NCBI GenBank assembly: GCA_900549235.1
Contig: URNT01000008.1
Location: forward strand, 1 to 64,000
Source of the DNA: an uncultured Clostridium sp.
GTDB taxonomy: Bacteria > Bacillota > Clostridia > Lachnospirales > Lachnospiraceae
Direction: 5' to 3'
DNA length: 64,000 nt
A program made the translations under genes and the position numbers. The notes under the pieces were generated by a model, which had not been told where the DNA came from, searched no databases, and saw only the letters and a program-made list of their open reading frames with translations. Positions 32,253 to 41,133 of this stretch are shown piece by piece. Each line of letters opens with the position of its first letter. The stretch's first letter is position 1.

Positions 32253-33161
32253 ATGCAGATCATCACGAATAAGGCCCAGAAGGAATTAAAATCCCACGGC
32301 GATTACCAGCTTCCCCTCCTTGTAAGCCATGAGTGCCTGTCCCGCTACGAAACAGGCTCCTTTTTATGGCACTGGCATCCTGAGATCGAGCTGACCCTGA
32401 TCCAGGAAGGAGAGATCCACTACCGGGTAAACCACCAGTCCTTCCATCTGAAAGAGGGCCAGGCCCTGTTCTGCGGTGCCGGAGCCCTCCATACCGGAAG
32501 CCGGATTGCAAACCATGACTGCCGCTATATTTCCGTCACCTTTGATCCCCGGCTGATCTATGGCTATGAAAACAGCCTGATTCAGGAGCATTGCGTCCTT
32601 CCCCTGCTTCAGGCGCCGGAGCTGTCTGCCCTGGCCCTGGACGGGTCCGAGGCCTGGCACCAGGAGGGAAGGAATTGCATCCTCCGGCTGATTTCCCTTT
32701 ACGAGGGCCGGCCGGCTGCCTGGGAGCTTGACATCCTCCTATCCCTTCTTTCCTTCTGGAAGCTGTTGTTCCTCCATATGCGGCCCACCGCCTGCCTGTC
32801 CGTAAACGACGCACAGAATTACAGCCGGATCCGGTCCATCCTGGCCTACATCGGGGTGCACTACAGCGAACGGATCACCCTGGAGGACATCGGCCGTGAG
32901 CTCCACCTCTGTCCCGGCGAGTGCAGCCGCCTTTTTTCCCGGTACATGAACCAGCCTCTTTTTGAATTTATCCTGGAATACCGCATAGAAAAAAGCCTGC
33001 CCCTTCTGGCAGACTCCTCCATAACCATCACCCAGGCCGCCGCCGGCACCGGCTTTAATGATCCTAATTACTTTTCAAAAACCTTTGCGCGGTTTAAGGG
33101 ATGCAGTCCTTCGGTTTATCGGAAGAGGGCGGCTCTGGGGGGAAAGATTAAAACAATATAG
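32253..33161 (+). CDS. AraC-family transcriptional regulator with cupin sensor
   Basis: A 302-residue regulator. The N-terminal cupin (about 30-110) has FLWHWHPEIELTLIQEGEIH, and the C-terminal AraC helix-turn-helix pair (about 195-295) has ITLEDIGRELHLCPGECSRL and ITQAAAGTGFNDPNYFSKTF. Such proteins usually sense a sugar or sugar acid. It is divergent from a short AraC-like gene next to the yia-like operon, so it may control carbohydrate use there, though it would not be the reader of the LacI-type operators. Its 3' end overlaps a convergent small membrane-protein gene by 46 bases. Confidence 0.9.
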   Translation: MQIITNKAQKELKSHGDYQLPLLVSHECLSRYETGSFLWHWHPEIELTLIQEGEIHYRVNHQSFHLKEGQALFCGAGALHTGSRIANHDCRYISVTFDPRLIYGYENSLIQEHCVLPLLQAPELSALALDGSEAWHQEGRNCILRLISLYEGRPAAWELDILLSLLSFWKLLFLHMRPTACLSVNDAQNYSRIRSILAYIGVHYSERITLEDIGRELHLCPGECSRLFSRYMNQPLFEFILEYRIEKSLPLLADSSITITQAAAGTGFNDPNYFSKTFARFKGCSPSVYRKRAALGGKIKTI

Positions 33162-33352
33162 GACATAAGTGTCAGCACTCCCATCCAGACAGACATATTT
33201 TTTACAGAGCAAATTGTCAGGACAAACAGGAATAAACCAGATACTATGACCATTATGAAGCCTTTCTTCTCTTCATCTGTCCGCTCTTTCCAGCTGATCT
33301 TCATTTTAGATATTTTTTTCTCATACTCGTAAAGTAATCTTCGATAATACAT
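33116..33352 (-). CDS. Small two-helix membrane protein, function unknown
   Basis: A 78-residue protein with a charged N-terminus (YEYEKKISKMKISWKERTDE) and two hydrophobic segments (about 36-54 and 58-73). The start at 33352 follows AAAGGAG with nine bases between them, and a TATAAT-like element lies upstream. It is not a family I recognise. It overlaps the end of the convergent AraC gene by 46 bases, which lowers confidence, but the membrane pattern and ribosome site argue that it is real. Confidence 0.5.
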   Translation of the reverse strand: MYYRRLLYEYEKKISKMKISWKERTDEEKKGFIMVIVSGLFLFVLTICSVKNMSVWMGVLTLMSYIVLIFPPRAALFR

Positions 33353-33472
33353 CAGGCAAATCTCCTTTAATATCAATTATAACGATGCTTCAGTCATCCC
33401 ACCGCCTCCCCGTTCTACTCCCCCGTCCTCCTCAATATAATTGGAATAATCATACTGCCTGGGAGCCTTTTT

Positions 33473-34984
33473 ATGAACACATCCCTCTCCGCCCTTTCAC
33501 CCAGGAAAATGGCTTTTCTGACCGGTACGCTCCTTCTGACCTCTACCGGTATTATCTGCCGGATCCTGGGCTTTTTTTACCGGATCTTCATGTCCCGTAC
33601 CATCGGTGCAGAAGGGCTTGGCATCTACAACATGGTCCATCCTGTATTCAGCATCTGCTTTGCTCTCTGTGCCGGTTCCATCCAGACGGCCCTGTCCCAG
33701 TATATTGCGGCGGGCCAGAGCCGGGGACGCTCTGCGTTTAAAACAGGCCTGGCGGCCGCCCTGGGCCTTTCCTTACTCATGGCCTGGATCATCACCGTAA
33801 AGGCTGATTTCCTTGCTGCGAACCTGCTGCTTGAGCCCCGGTGTGCCCCCTATCTTCCGGTGATCGCCCTGTCTGTCCCCTTTGCCGCCCTTCACGCCTG
33901 CATCAACGGCTATTACTATGGTATGCAGAAGGCCCGGATCCCCGCCTTTTCCCAGGTGGCGGAGCAGGTGATCCGCATGGGAGCTGTCTTTCTCATTGCG
34001 GATATTTGGCTGAAATCCGGACGTGAGATCACCGTCTCCCTGGCTGTATACGGCCACCTGATCGGAGAAATGGCCTCGGCTGCCTTTACCCTTTTCTGCA
34101 TGGGCTTCTTTCCCCCGGATCAGGGAACGCCTCAGGAAAAAGGCTTCTCATCCATCTTCCCTCTCATGGCCCTGTCCCTTCCTCTTATGGGAAACCGCCT
34201 GGTCTTAAATCTCCTGGGAAGCGCCGAGGCCGTCTGGATCCCCAGCCGCCTGATGGCCTTCGGCCTGACCAACTCAGAGGCCCTGTCCGTCTACGGCGTA
34301 CTTACCAGTATGGCGCTGCCATTTATTTTCTTTCCATCTGCCATCACCAATTCCATGGCCGTCCTGCTCCTTCCCTCCGTAGCCCAGGCACAGGCCGACG
34401 GCAACGAGGAACGGATCTCCTCCATGGTGTCCATGTCCCTGCGCTACAGCTGCTATATGGGGATCTTATGCATCGGCATCTTCACCCTCTTTGGAGGGCA
34501 GCTCGGCACCAGCGTGTTCCATGATGACCAGGCTGGCAGCTTTATCACCATCCTCTGCTGGCTCTGCCCCTTTATGTACCTTGCCACCACCATGGGAAGC
34601 ATTTTAAACGGCCTGGGAAAGACCTCCACCACCTTCTTACAGAACACAGCCGCCATGGTGCTGCGTCTGGCCTTCGTGCTCTTTGCCATCCCCTCCTTCG
34701 GCATCCTGGGGTATCTGTGGGGGCTTTTATTCAGCGAGCTGGCTCTGGCGCTGATGGCATTTTACAGCGTCAGGCGCCTGGCGCCTGTGTGCTGGAGTAC
34801 CGGTTCCATGGTGGTAAAGCCGGTTCTTTTCCTGGTTATATCCGTAGGGATCTACTATGCCCTTTTTGAGCCTCTGAAAGCCGGCCTGGAGCTTCCGCCC
34901 TTTATCGAGGCGGTGTTTGGGATCGGGGCTGTGAGCCTGTGCTATATAGGGCTGCTGCTTTTGTTTCACAGGAAAAGGCCCTGA
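33473..34984 (+). CDS. SpoVB-like lipid-linked oligosaccharide flippase (MOP superfamily)
   Basis: A 503-residue protein with about fourteen membrane segments, matching stage V sporulation protein B and related polysaccharide flippases. The start region GTLLLTSTGIICRILGFFYR and the block RTIGAEGLGIYNMVHPVFSI are diagnostic. In Bacillus, SpoVB is needed for spore cortex formation and moves lipid-linked precursors. Clostridial genomes usually have several paralogues, so the exact role here is uncertain. The gene is monocistronic and its last 83 bases overlap the 3' end of the convergent LysR gene. Confidence 0.88.
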   Translation: MNTSLSALSPRKMAFLTGTLLLTSTGIICRILGFFYRIFMSRTIGAEGLGIYNMVHPVFSICFALCAGSIQTALSQYIAAGQSRGRSAFKTGLAAALGLSLLMAWIITVKADFLAANLLLEPRCAPYLPVIALSVPFAALHACINGYYYGMQKARIPAFSQVAEQVIRMGAVFLIADIWLKSGREITVSLAVYGHLIGEMASAAFTLFCMGFFPPDQGTPQEKGFSSIFPLMALSLPLMGNRLVLNLLGSAEAVWIPSRLMAFGLTNSEALSVYGVLTSMALPFIFFPSAITNSMAVLLLPSVAQAQADGNEERISSMVSMSLRYSCYMGILCIGIFTLFGGQLGTSVFHDDQAGSFITILCWLCPFMYLATTMGSILNGLGKTSTTFLQNTAAMVLRLAFVLFAIPSFGILGYLWGLLFSELALALMAFYSVRRLAPVCWSTGSMVVKPVLFLVISVGIYYALFEPLKAGLELPPFIEAVFGIGAVSLCYIGLLLLFHRKRP

Positions 34985-35867
34985 ATTCCCGCTCCATACA
35001 ATACCCGATCACCGACTCCATCTGATGGGATACCCATTTGTCCCGATGGTAGATCAGCTGCTTCCACACCTCGATCCCCAGATCCTCTGCCTCCAGATAC
35101 ACCATGCTTCCTGCCTGGATGTCTCCGGCTGTCACATAATCCGGGAGGTAAGAAACCCCCACCCCCTGTTTGATCAGGCTGCAGATGAGAGAAGGACTTC
35201 CGATCTCCAGGATGGGCTGGATCTCCAGAGATCTGGCGGCCAGCTTTTCCTCCAGGATCCGCCGGTAGCTCATGCCCTTTTCTGTGAGGATAAAAGGCTC
35301 CTTTACCAGCTCCGGAATAGCGATGTGCCCCATCCGGCTCCATTTGGTTTCTGCCCCCGCCACAAAGTGCATCCCTGCTTTTTCCTCCCCAAGGATCACA
35401 TATTCCGTATTGTAGATATGATTGTCCAGGGTCAGGATCAGATCTACCTCATTGTGGTTTAAAAGGCGAAGCATCTCCTCTGTTCCTGCGGTAATGATCT
35501 TCAGTGAAATCTCAGGATACTGGCGGTGGAAACCGTAGAAATCCTCCCCCAGAAGGGAGCTGCAGATAGAATCTGCCATGGCCAGGCGCACATGTCCTCT
35601 GATGACCCGGTCCTGGCTCATACTCTCCTCCAGCTCCCTGGTCATTTTCCGGATCTGATGGGCGTAGCGCAGCACCTCCCTGCCATTTTCCGTCAGGGAA
35701 ATAGTGTGATTGATCCGCTCAAACAGCTGGGTATTAAGCTCCGCCTCCAGCTGCCGGATCTGAAAGGAAACCGTTGACTGGGAATAGCCAAGGGCCTCTG
35801 CTGTTTTTGTAAAACTGTTCAATTCCGCTACATGAATAAAGGTTGTAAGATTTTTAATATCCATCAT
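34902..35867 (-). CDS. LysR-family transcriptional regulator
   Basis: A 321-residue LysR regulator with the N-terminal winged helix (TFIHVAELNSFTKTAEALGY and then STVSFQIRQLE) and a periplasmic-binding-like effector domain (about 90-295). The final 25 residues beyond the usual family end lie within the overlap with the convergent SpoVB-like gene; a recent loss of an earlier stop codon would explain this tail. It is divergent from the alanine/glycine symporter gene, and a perfect palindrome in the shared promoter region (35901-35921) is the likely binding site. It probably controls the symporter in response to an amino acid. Confidence 0.92.
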   Translation of the reverse strand: MMDIKNLTTFIHVAELNSFTKTAEALGYSQSTVSFQIRQLEAELNTQLFERINHTISLTENGREVLRYAHQIRKMTRELEESMSQDRVIRGHVRLAMADSICSSLLGEDFYGFHRQYPEISLKIITAGTEEMLRLLNHNEVDLILTLDNHIYNTEYVILGEEKAGMHFVAGAETKWSRMGHIAIPELVKEPFILTEKGMSYRRILEEKLAARSLEIQPILEIGSPSLICSLIKQGVGVSYLPDYVTAGDIQAGSMVYLEAEDLGIEVWKQLIYHRDKWVSHQMESVIGYCMEREFRAFSCETKAAALYSTGSQPRSQTPPR

Positions 35868-35900
35868 TTACCATCTACTTTTTCGATACTTATGATTATT

Positions 35901-35938
35901 ATTATCTGTTTTACAGATAATAGTTTTTATTATATACT
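35901..35938 (+). promoter_or_regulatory. LysR-type operator overlapping the symporter promoter
   Basis: ATTATCTG (35901-35908), five bases, CAGATAAT (35914-35921): a perfect dyad. The promoter TTTACA (35910-35915), 17 bases, TATACT (35933-35938) shares the right half of the dyad. This is the usual geometry for LysR control of a divergent gene. Confidence 0.75.
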
Positions 35939-35982
35939 AATGGGAAAAGATATGCAATGCGCATAAGAAAGAGGATAAAACA

Positions 35983-37371
35983 ATGGCTTTATTCAGAGCA
36001 GTATTCAATCTCCTGTGGGGCGATATTATCAATATTCCCCTTCCGGGCGGCAGTACCCTAGGTCTTTCCCTCCTGGTCATCATCCTGATCCCTTCCGGAA
36101 TTTATTTTACGGTTAAGACCAATTTTCTTCCCTTCCGTATGTTTCCTGAGATGATCCGGATCACAGTGGAAAACAAGAACCACGGCAAAAAAGAATCCAT
36201 CTCCGGTGTCCAGGCCCTGATCATCTCCACTGCCACCCGGGTGGGCATGGGAAACCTGGTAGGCGTAGTGGCTGCCATCTCAGCCGGCGGTGCAGGCGCC
36301 ATCTTCTGGATGTGGTTTACCGCCCTTTTAGGCTCCTCCACCGCCTTTATCGAGGCTACCCTGGCCCAGATTTATAAGGAAAAGGATCCTCTTTACGGCG
36401 GCTTCCGCGGCGGCCCCGCCTACTACATCCATGATTTTTTCAACCGGAATCGGGAGAAAAAAAGACGCCCTGTGATCGCCGTCCTGTTTGCCTTATCCGG
36501 CCTGATCTGCTGGTGCGGCATCAGCCAGGTTATCGGAAACTCTGTTTCCTCTGCTTTTAAAAATGCCTTCCAGATTCCGCCTCTTTACACCACCATCGTA
36601 CTGGTGGCCCTGGCAGCCGTTGTTGTGCTCCGGAAAAATGCCACTGTAAAGGTGCTGGATATTATGGTTCCTTTTATGGCGGCGGTTTATTTTATCATTA
36701 CCATCTTTATCATTGTTAAAAATATATCGCTACTGCCCTCTATTTTCCAGCAGATCTTCGCAGAGGCCTTCGGCCTGCGCCAGGCTGTGGCAGGAGGGAT
36801 CGGCGCTGTTATTATGAACGGAGCAAAAAGGGGACTGTTCTCCAATGAAGCCGGCTCCGGCTCCGCTCCCTGCGCGGCTGCGGCTGCGGACATCAGCCAT
36901 CCCGCAAAGGAGGGACTGCTCCAGGCTCTGGGCGTATTTATCGATACCATCGTGATCTGCACCTGCTCTGCCATGATTATGCTCCTGGCTCCTGCGGAGC
37001 TGACCGGAGGCCTGCAGGGCATGGATCTTCTCCAGAGCGCCATGAACTACCACTTAGGCTCCTTCGGTGTGGTCTTTATTGCTGTGATCCTGTGGCTGTT
37101 CAGTTTCTCCACCTTTATCGGGATCCTCTTTTACGCCCGTCCAAATATTGCCTACCTCTTTGGCGACAACTGGCTGTCCCAGACCCTTTACAAGATTCTG
37201 GCTCTGGTGATGCTCTTTATCGGCGGTCTGGCAGCCTATACCTTCGTATGGGATCTGGGTGATCTGGGCGTGGGACTTATGACCATATTTAACATGATCG
37301 TGCTGATCCCCCTGTCAGGAAAAGCCATCGAATCCCTGCGGGATTATGAGAAATCCATGGGCTTCAAATAG
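35983..37371 (+). CDS. Alanine/glycine:cation symporter (AGCS family)
   Basis: A 462-residue membrane protein with about eleven hydrophobic segments. It matches AGCS carriers that import alanine or glycine with Na+. Typical blocks are IISTATRVGMGNLVGVVAAI, FIEATLAQIYKEKD, FRGGPAYYI and NGAKRGLFSNEAGSGSAPCA. The gene is divergent from a LysR regulator and has its own promoter at 35910-35938 overlapping the likely operator. No terminator was identified; the next gene starts 103 bases downstream behind a palindrome. Confidence 0.95.
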   Translation: MALFRAVFNLLWGDIINIPLPGGSTLGLSLLVIILIPSGIYFTVKTNFLPFRMFPEMIRITVENKNHGKKESISGVQALIISTATRVGMGNLVGVVAAISAGGAGAIFWMWFTALLGSSTAFIEATLAQIYKEKDPLYGGFRGGPAYYIHDFFNRNREKKRRPVIAVLFALSGLICWCGISQVIGNSVSSAFKNAFQIPPLYTTIVLVALAAVVVLRKNATVKVLDIMVPFMAAVYFIITIFIIVKNISLLPSIFQQIFAEAFGLRQAVAGGIGAVIMNGAKRGLFSNEAGSGSAPCAAAAADISHPAKEGLLQALGVFIDTIVICTCSAMIMLLAPAELTGGLQGMDLLQSAMNYHLGSFGVVFIAVILWLFSFSTFIGILFYARPNIAYLFGDNWLSQTLYKILALVMLFIGGLAAYTFVWDLGDLGVGLMTIFNMIVLIPLSGKAIESLRDYEKSMGFK

Positions 37372-37432
37372 TCGATTTTTTAACGATTGTTTCTTAATTC
37401 AGAACATTCTGATCTATAGCGAAAATGCCTTC

Positions 37433-37462
37433 CTTGTGGTACACTAAGTGTAACTACACAAG
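37433..37462 (+). promoter_or_regulatory. Palindrome before the GltD-like gene
   Basis: CTTGTGGTACAC (37433-37444) and GTGTAACTACACAAG (37448-37462) form an imperfect dyad with a three-base centre and a small bulge, just before the ribosome site GGGAGG. It may be an operator or an mRNA 5' hairpin; the regulator is unknown. Confidence 0.45.
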
Positions 37463-37474
37463 GGAGGTATTTTT

Positions 37475-38713
37475 ATGGCATTACATGTTATGGACGAGGC
37501 AAACCGCTGCCTGGGCTGCAAGGTACCACAGTGCCAGAAGGGCTGCCCCATCAATACACCGATCCCTCAGGTGATCCAGCTGTTAAAGGAAAATAAGCTG
37601 GATGAAGCTGGAAGGATCCTCTTTGATAACAATCCGCTGACCACCGTATGCAGCCTTGTCTGCAACCACGAAAACCAGTGCGAAGGCCACTGTGTACTGG
37701 GACGTAAGGGCGCACCGGTTCATTTTTCCACCATTGAGGCCTATATTTCCACGACCTACGCAAACAAGATGACCAAGGGCCCGGCTCCATCTAACGGCAT
37801 GAAAGCAGCCATCATCGGCTCCGGCCCGGCGGGACTTACCATCGCCATCATCCTGGCGCGCTACGGCTATGACGTAACCATTTTTGAGGGCAAGGACAAG
37901 ATCGGCGGAGTGCTGCGCTACGGCATCCCGGAATTCCGTCTGCCAAAAAGTGTTCTGGATGACATCAAATACCGCCACCTGGATCTGAAGGGGATCAAAT
38001 TCCGTCCCAACACCCATATCGGCAGCGCCATCGGCATTGACGATCTGTTCCGTGACGGTTACAAGTCCATATTCGTAGGCACCGGCGTATGGAAGCCAAA
38101 TGCCCTCCACATCAAGGGCGAAACCCTGGGCCATGTGCATTTCGGCATCAACTATCTGAATAATCCGGACAGCTATAACCTGGGCGAGCGCGTCATCGTT
38201 ATCGGCGCAGGAAACGCGGCTATGGATGTGGCCCGTACCGCCGTCCGCAAGGGTGCCAGATGGCTGACCTGCTTTTCCATTACCAAAAAGGTGGCCGCAA
38301 GCCACCACGAGTTCAGCTACGCTCAGTTAGAGGGCGTGCAGTTTGAGTACAATAAAGCGCCGGTAGAGATCACAGATGAGGGAGTTATTTTTAAGGACGT
38401 CATTGAAAATGAGGACGGCTCCTTTACAGATGTTCCAGACTCCGAGACCCTGTATCCCGCAGACAGCGTGATCATCTCTATCAGCCAGGGACCGCAGAAC
38501 CGGATCGTCACCACCACCGAGGGGCTGGCCGCCAACAACCGGGGGCTTCTGGTAGCTGACGAGACAGGCCATACCACAAGAGCGGGTATCTTCGCCTCCG
38601 GAGACGTGGTAAACGGCGCCCGCACCGTTGTAGAGGCAGTAGCCCACAGCAAGCTGGTAGCTGAATCCATGCATCAGTATATGCAGGAGCTGGCCGCCAG
38701 GGAAAAGGGTTGA
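37475..38713 (+). CDS. GltD/NfnB-like NAD(P)-dependent oxidoreductase
   Basis: A 412-residue flavoprotein resembling the small subunit of glutamate synthase. The N-terminus has two ferredoxin-like cysteine groups (C12, C15, C20, C24 and C59, C63, C69, C73) expected to bind two 4Fe-4S clusters. The FAD motif IIGSGPAGLTIA lies near residue 113 and the NAD(P)H motif VIGAGNAAMD near 243. A final GIFASGDVVNGARTVVEAVA block is typical. Glutamate synthase large subunit (GltB) and the NfnA ferredoxin-NADP subunit are absent here, so its electron partner is unknown. Such solitary proteins occur widely in clostridia and may serve other redox enzymes. Confidence 0.88.
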   Translation: MALHVMDEANRCLGCKVPQCQKGCPINTPIPQVIQLLKENKLDEAGRILFDNNPLTTVCSLVCNHENQCEGHCVLGRKGAPVHFSTIEAYISTTYANKMTKGPAPSNGMKAAIIGSGPAGLTIAIILARYGYDVTIFEGKDKIGGVLRYGIPEFRLPKSVLDDIKYRHLDLKGIKFRPNTHIGSAIGIDDLFRDGYKSIFVGTGVWKPNALHIKGETLGHVHFGINYLNNPDSYNLGERVIVIGAGNAAMDVARTAVRKGARWLTCFSITKKVAASHHEFSYAQLEGVQFEYNKAPVEITDEGVIFKDVIENEDGSFTDVPDSETLYPADSVIISISQGPQNRIVTTTEGLAANNRGLLVADETGHTTRAGIFASGDVVNGARTVVEAVAHSKLVAESMHQYMQELAAREKG

Positions 38714-38780
38714 ATCCTGCCGCTAAATCTGTTATGATTGATAAGGTTTCGTCAATGACCGCAGAAAGGAACGGCTACAC

Positions 38781-39653
38781 ATGTTAAGATTAGGAAGAAA
38801 TGATCCCTGCTGGTGCGGCAGCGGCATCAAATATAAAAAATGCCACGGGGATTTTGACGCACGGCTGAGTTCTTATAAGCAGCAAGGCTGTATCGTCCCC
38901 TCCAGAAGCCTTATCAAGACCGGAGAACAGATCCATGGGATACGGGAAAGCGCCCGGATCAATATTGCGGTCCTGGACTATGTGGCGGCACATATAAAAG
39001 CGGGTATCACAACGGCAGAGATCGACCGGTGGGTTTACGGGGAGACGACCAGGATGGGCGGCATTCCAGCTCCCTTAAATTTCCAGGGCTTTCCAAAAAG
39101 TGTCTGCACCTCTTTAAATGACCAGGTATGCCACGGCATCCCCTCAGAGGATGTGGTGTTAAAGGACGGAGATATTATCAATGTAGATGTTTCCACTATT
39201 TACAACGGCTATTATTCCGATTCCTCCCGTATGTTCTGCATCGGAACCGTGTCCGAGGAAAAAAGACGGCTGGTGGAAGTGGCGAAAAACTGCCTGGAGG
39301 TGGGTCTTGCCCAGGTAAAGCCCTGGGGCTTTTTAGGCGATATGGGCCAGGCCATCCACGATTATGCCAGGGAAAACGGCTGCTCGGTGGTTCGTGAAAT
39401 CGGCGGCCACGGCATCGGCCTGGACTTCCATGAGGAGCCCTGGGTCAGCTACGTTTCCAAAAAGGGAACGGAGATGCTTATGGTGCCGGGACTGGTATTT
39501 ACCATCGAGCCCATGATCAATCTGGGGACGGATGAAATCTTTACTGACGAGGAGGACGGCTGGACCGTATACACAACGGACGGAAAGCCATCTGCCCAGT
39601 GGGAAATCCAGGTACTCGTTACAGAAACAGGATATGAAATTCTGGCGTACTGA
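38781..39653 (+). CDS. map: Methionine aminopeptidase with N-terminal SEC-C zinc motif
   Basis: A 290-residue type I methionine aminopeptidase, which removes the initiator methionine from nascent proteins. The catalytic domain (about 40-290) shows the metal ligands in DIINVDVSTIYNGYYSDSSR, GHGIGLDFHEEP, FTIEPMINLG and WEIQVLVTE. The N-terminus is an added SEC-C motif, RNDPCWCGSGIKYKKCHG (C10, C12, C21, H22), which binds zinc and is thought to tether proteins to the ribosome or SecA-like partners. The gene is followed by a strong terminator and the second dispersed repeat copy. Confidence 0.95.
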   Translation: MLRLGRNDPCWCGSGIKYKKCHGDFDARLSSYKQQGCIVPSRSLIKTGEQIHGIRESARINIAVLDYVAAHIKAGITTAEIDRWVYGETTRMGGIPAPLNFQGFPKSVCTSLNDQVCHGIPSEDVVLKDGDIINVDVSTIYNGYYSDSSRMFCIGTVSEEKRRLVEVAKNCLEVGLAQVKPWGFLGDMGQAIHDYARENGCSVVREIGGHGIGLDFHEEPWVSYVSKKGTEMLMVPGLVFTIEPMINLGTDEIFTDEEDGWTVYTTDGKPSAQWEIQVLVTETGYEILAY

Positions 39654-39668
39654 TACGCCGGCATGCAG

Positions 39669-39704
39669 GCCTTCCCGCATCAAAACAGGCGGGAGGGCTT
39701 TTTT
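39669..39704 (+). terminator. Terminator after map
   Basis: A 10-bp stem (39669-39678 with 39689-39698, one G-T pair) is followed by TTTTTT. The dispersed repeat begins inside the T-tract. Confidence 0.88.
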
Positions 39705-39782
39705 ACTCTGAAAGTCCCCGCCGCCGTCAGGCCGCATAAGTTCAGGGATGCCCCATGTGCCCGCCGGGCGCATGTAGGTTTA
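39702..39782. repeat. Dispersed structured intergenic repeat, copy 2 (short form)
   Basis: An 81-base copy of the element at 1878-1991. Its last third folds as CATGTGCCCG-C-CGGGCGCATG (39759-39775 region), a ten-pair hairpin with one G-T pair. It starts in the T-tract of the map terminator and ends 25 bases before the MATE start codon. Confidence 0.75.
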
Positions 39783-39807
39783 CTCTTACGAAAGGAATTT
39801 TTTTATT

Positions 39808-41133
39808 ATGGAACCAAATCAGACATTTCTCCGGGAGACACCTGTACGCCGTCTCCTGCTTTCTATGTCCATTCCCGTGGCATTGTCCATGCTGATCCAG
39901 TCCCTTTACAATATCGTGGACAGCATCTGGGTGGCAAAGCTGGGGACAGACGCCATCACAGCCGTATCCCTGGCCTTTCCCCTGCAGAATATCATTGTAT
40001 CTGTAGGAGTGGGCATGGGCGTGGGCGTAGGCTCCCTGATCTCCATGAGCCTTGGCTCCGGAGACAGGAAGCGGGCAGACCGCTGCGCCTCTGTGGGGAT
40101 CACCCTGGCCATTTTTCACTGCTTTCTCTTTATTCTGGGCGGGATTTTTATTACCAGGCCATTTTTAGCCCTGTTTACAGAGGATGAAAAAATCCTGTCC
40201 TGGGCCTGTGACTACACCTATATCGTTCTCTGCCTGTCCTTCGGCCAGATCCTCCAAATGTGCCTGGAAAAGATCTTTCAGGGACTTGGGAAAATGAAAA
40301 CCACCATGTATCTGATGGCCAGCGGCTGTGTCATCAATATCGTCCTGGATCCCATCCTGATCTTCGGCTGGTTCGGAGCCCCCAAAATGGGGGTAGCCGG
40401 GGCGGCTCTGGCTACGGTGATCGGGCAGGTGGGGGCATTTCTTATCTATGTGATCGTATGCCTGAAAACCAATATCGGCATCACCATCCATCCCCGGCTG
40501 ATGAAGCCGGACCGGGATACTGTAAGCTCTATCTACAGCATCGGCATCCCCTCCAGCCTGATGCTTGCCATGCCCTCTCTGCTGACTGCCATACTAAACG
40601 GGATCCTGGCTGCATTCGGCAGCGTCTATGTGGCTGTGCTTGGACTGTATTTTAAGCTGCAGACCTTTGTAAACATGCCCTCCAACGGAATCATCCAGGG
40701 GATGAGGCCCATTGTCAGCTACAATTACGGAGCCGGCGAAAACAAACGGATGCGCCAGGTGATCCGCTTTGCCCTGGAGCTGGTGGCTGTCATCATGGCG
40801 GCAGGAACAGCCGCCTCCCTGTTCTTCCCGGCCCAGATCCTTTCCCTTTTTGATGCCGATGCCCAGCTTCTGGAATATGGCATTCCCGCCCTGCGGATCA
40901 TCGGCCTTGGCTTTCTGATCTCCACCCCTGGCATTATCGCCTCCGGCGTCTTTGAAGCCATGGGCCGTGGAAAGGATTCCCTGATGATCTCACTGCTGCG
41001 CCAGCTGGTGATCATCGTGCCTCTGGGGTTTATCCTGTCACGGTTTTTAGGCCCTGCAGGGATCTGGATCGCCTTCCCGGCAGCGGAGGCAGTAGCCGGA
41101 GTGGTGGCTGTCAGGCGTCTGGCTTCCCTTTAA
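39808..41133 (+). CDS. MATE-family efflux transporter 1
   Basis: A 441-residue protein with twelve hydrophobic segments, matching multidrug and toxic compound extrusion transporters, which expel cations using Na+ or H+ gradients. Early blocks SMPIVALSMLIQSLYNIVDS-like and ASGCVINIVLDPILIFGWF mark the family, as does GIIQGMRPIVSYNYGA in the second half. The ribosome site is AAAGGAA. The gene is preceded by the dispersed repeat, which must lie in its leader or just upstream of its promoter. It is one of three MATE genes in this window. Confidence 0.92.
   Translation: MEPNQTFLRETPVRRLLLSMSIPVALSMLIQSLYNIVDSIWVAKLGTDAITAVSLAFPLQNIIVSVGVGMGVGVGSLISMSLGSGDRKRADRCASVGITLAIFHCFLFILGGIFITRPFLALFTEDEKILSWACDYTYIVLCLSFGQILQMCLEKIFQGLGKMKTTMYLMASGCVINIVLDPILIFGWFGAPKMGVAGAALATVIGQVGAFLIYVIVCLKTNIGITIHPRLMKPDRDTVSSIYSIGIPSSLMLAMPSLLTAILNGILAAFGSVYVAVLGLYFKLQTFVNMPSNGIIQGMRPIVSYNYGAGENKRMRQVIRFALELVAVIMAAGTAASLFFPAQILSLFDADAQLLEYGIPALRIIGLGFLISTPGIIASGVFEAMGRGKDSLMISLLRQLVIIVPLGFILSRFLGPAGIWIAFPAAEAVAGVVAVRRLASL

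Noticed and set aside
32536..32814. Minus-strand frame inside the AraC gene
   Set aside because: Arises from GC-biased third positions of the true gene; Arg/Gly/Pro-rich translation without a domain.
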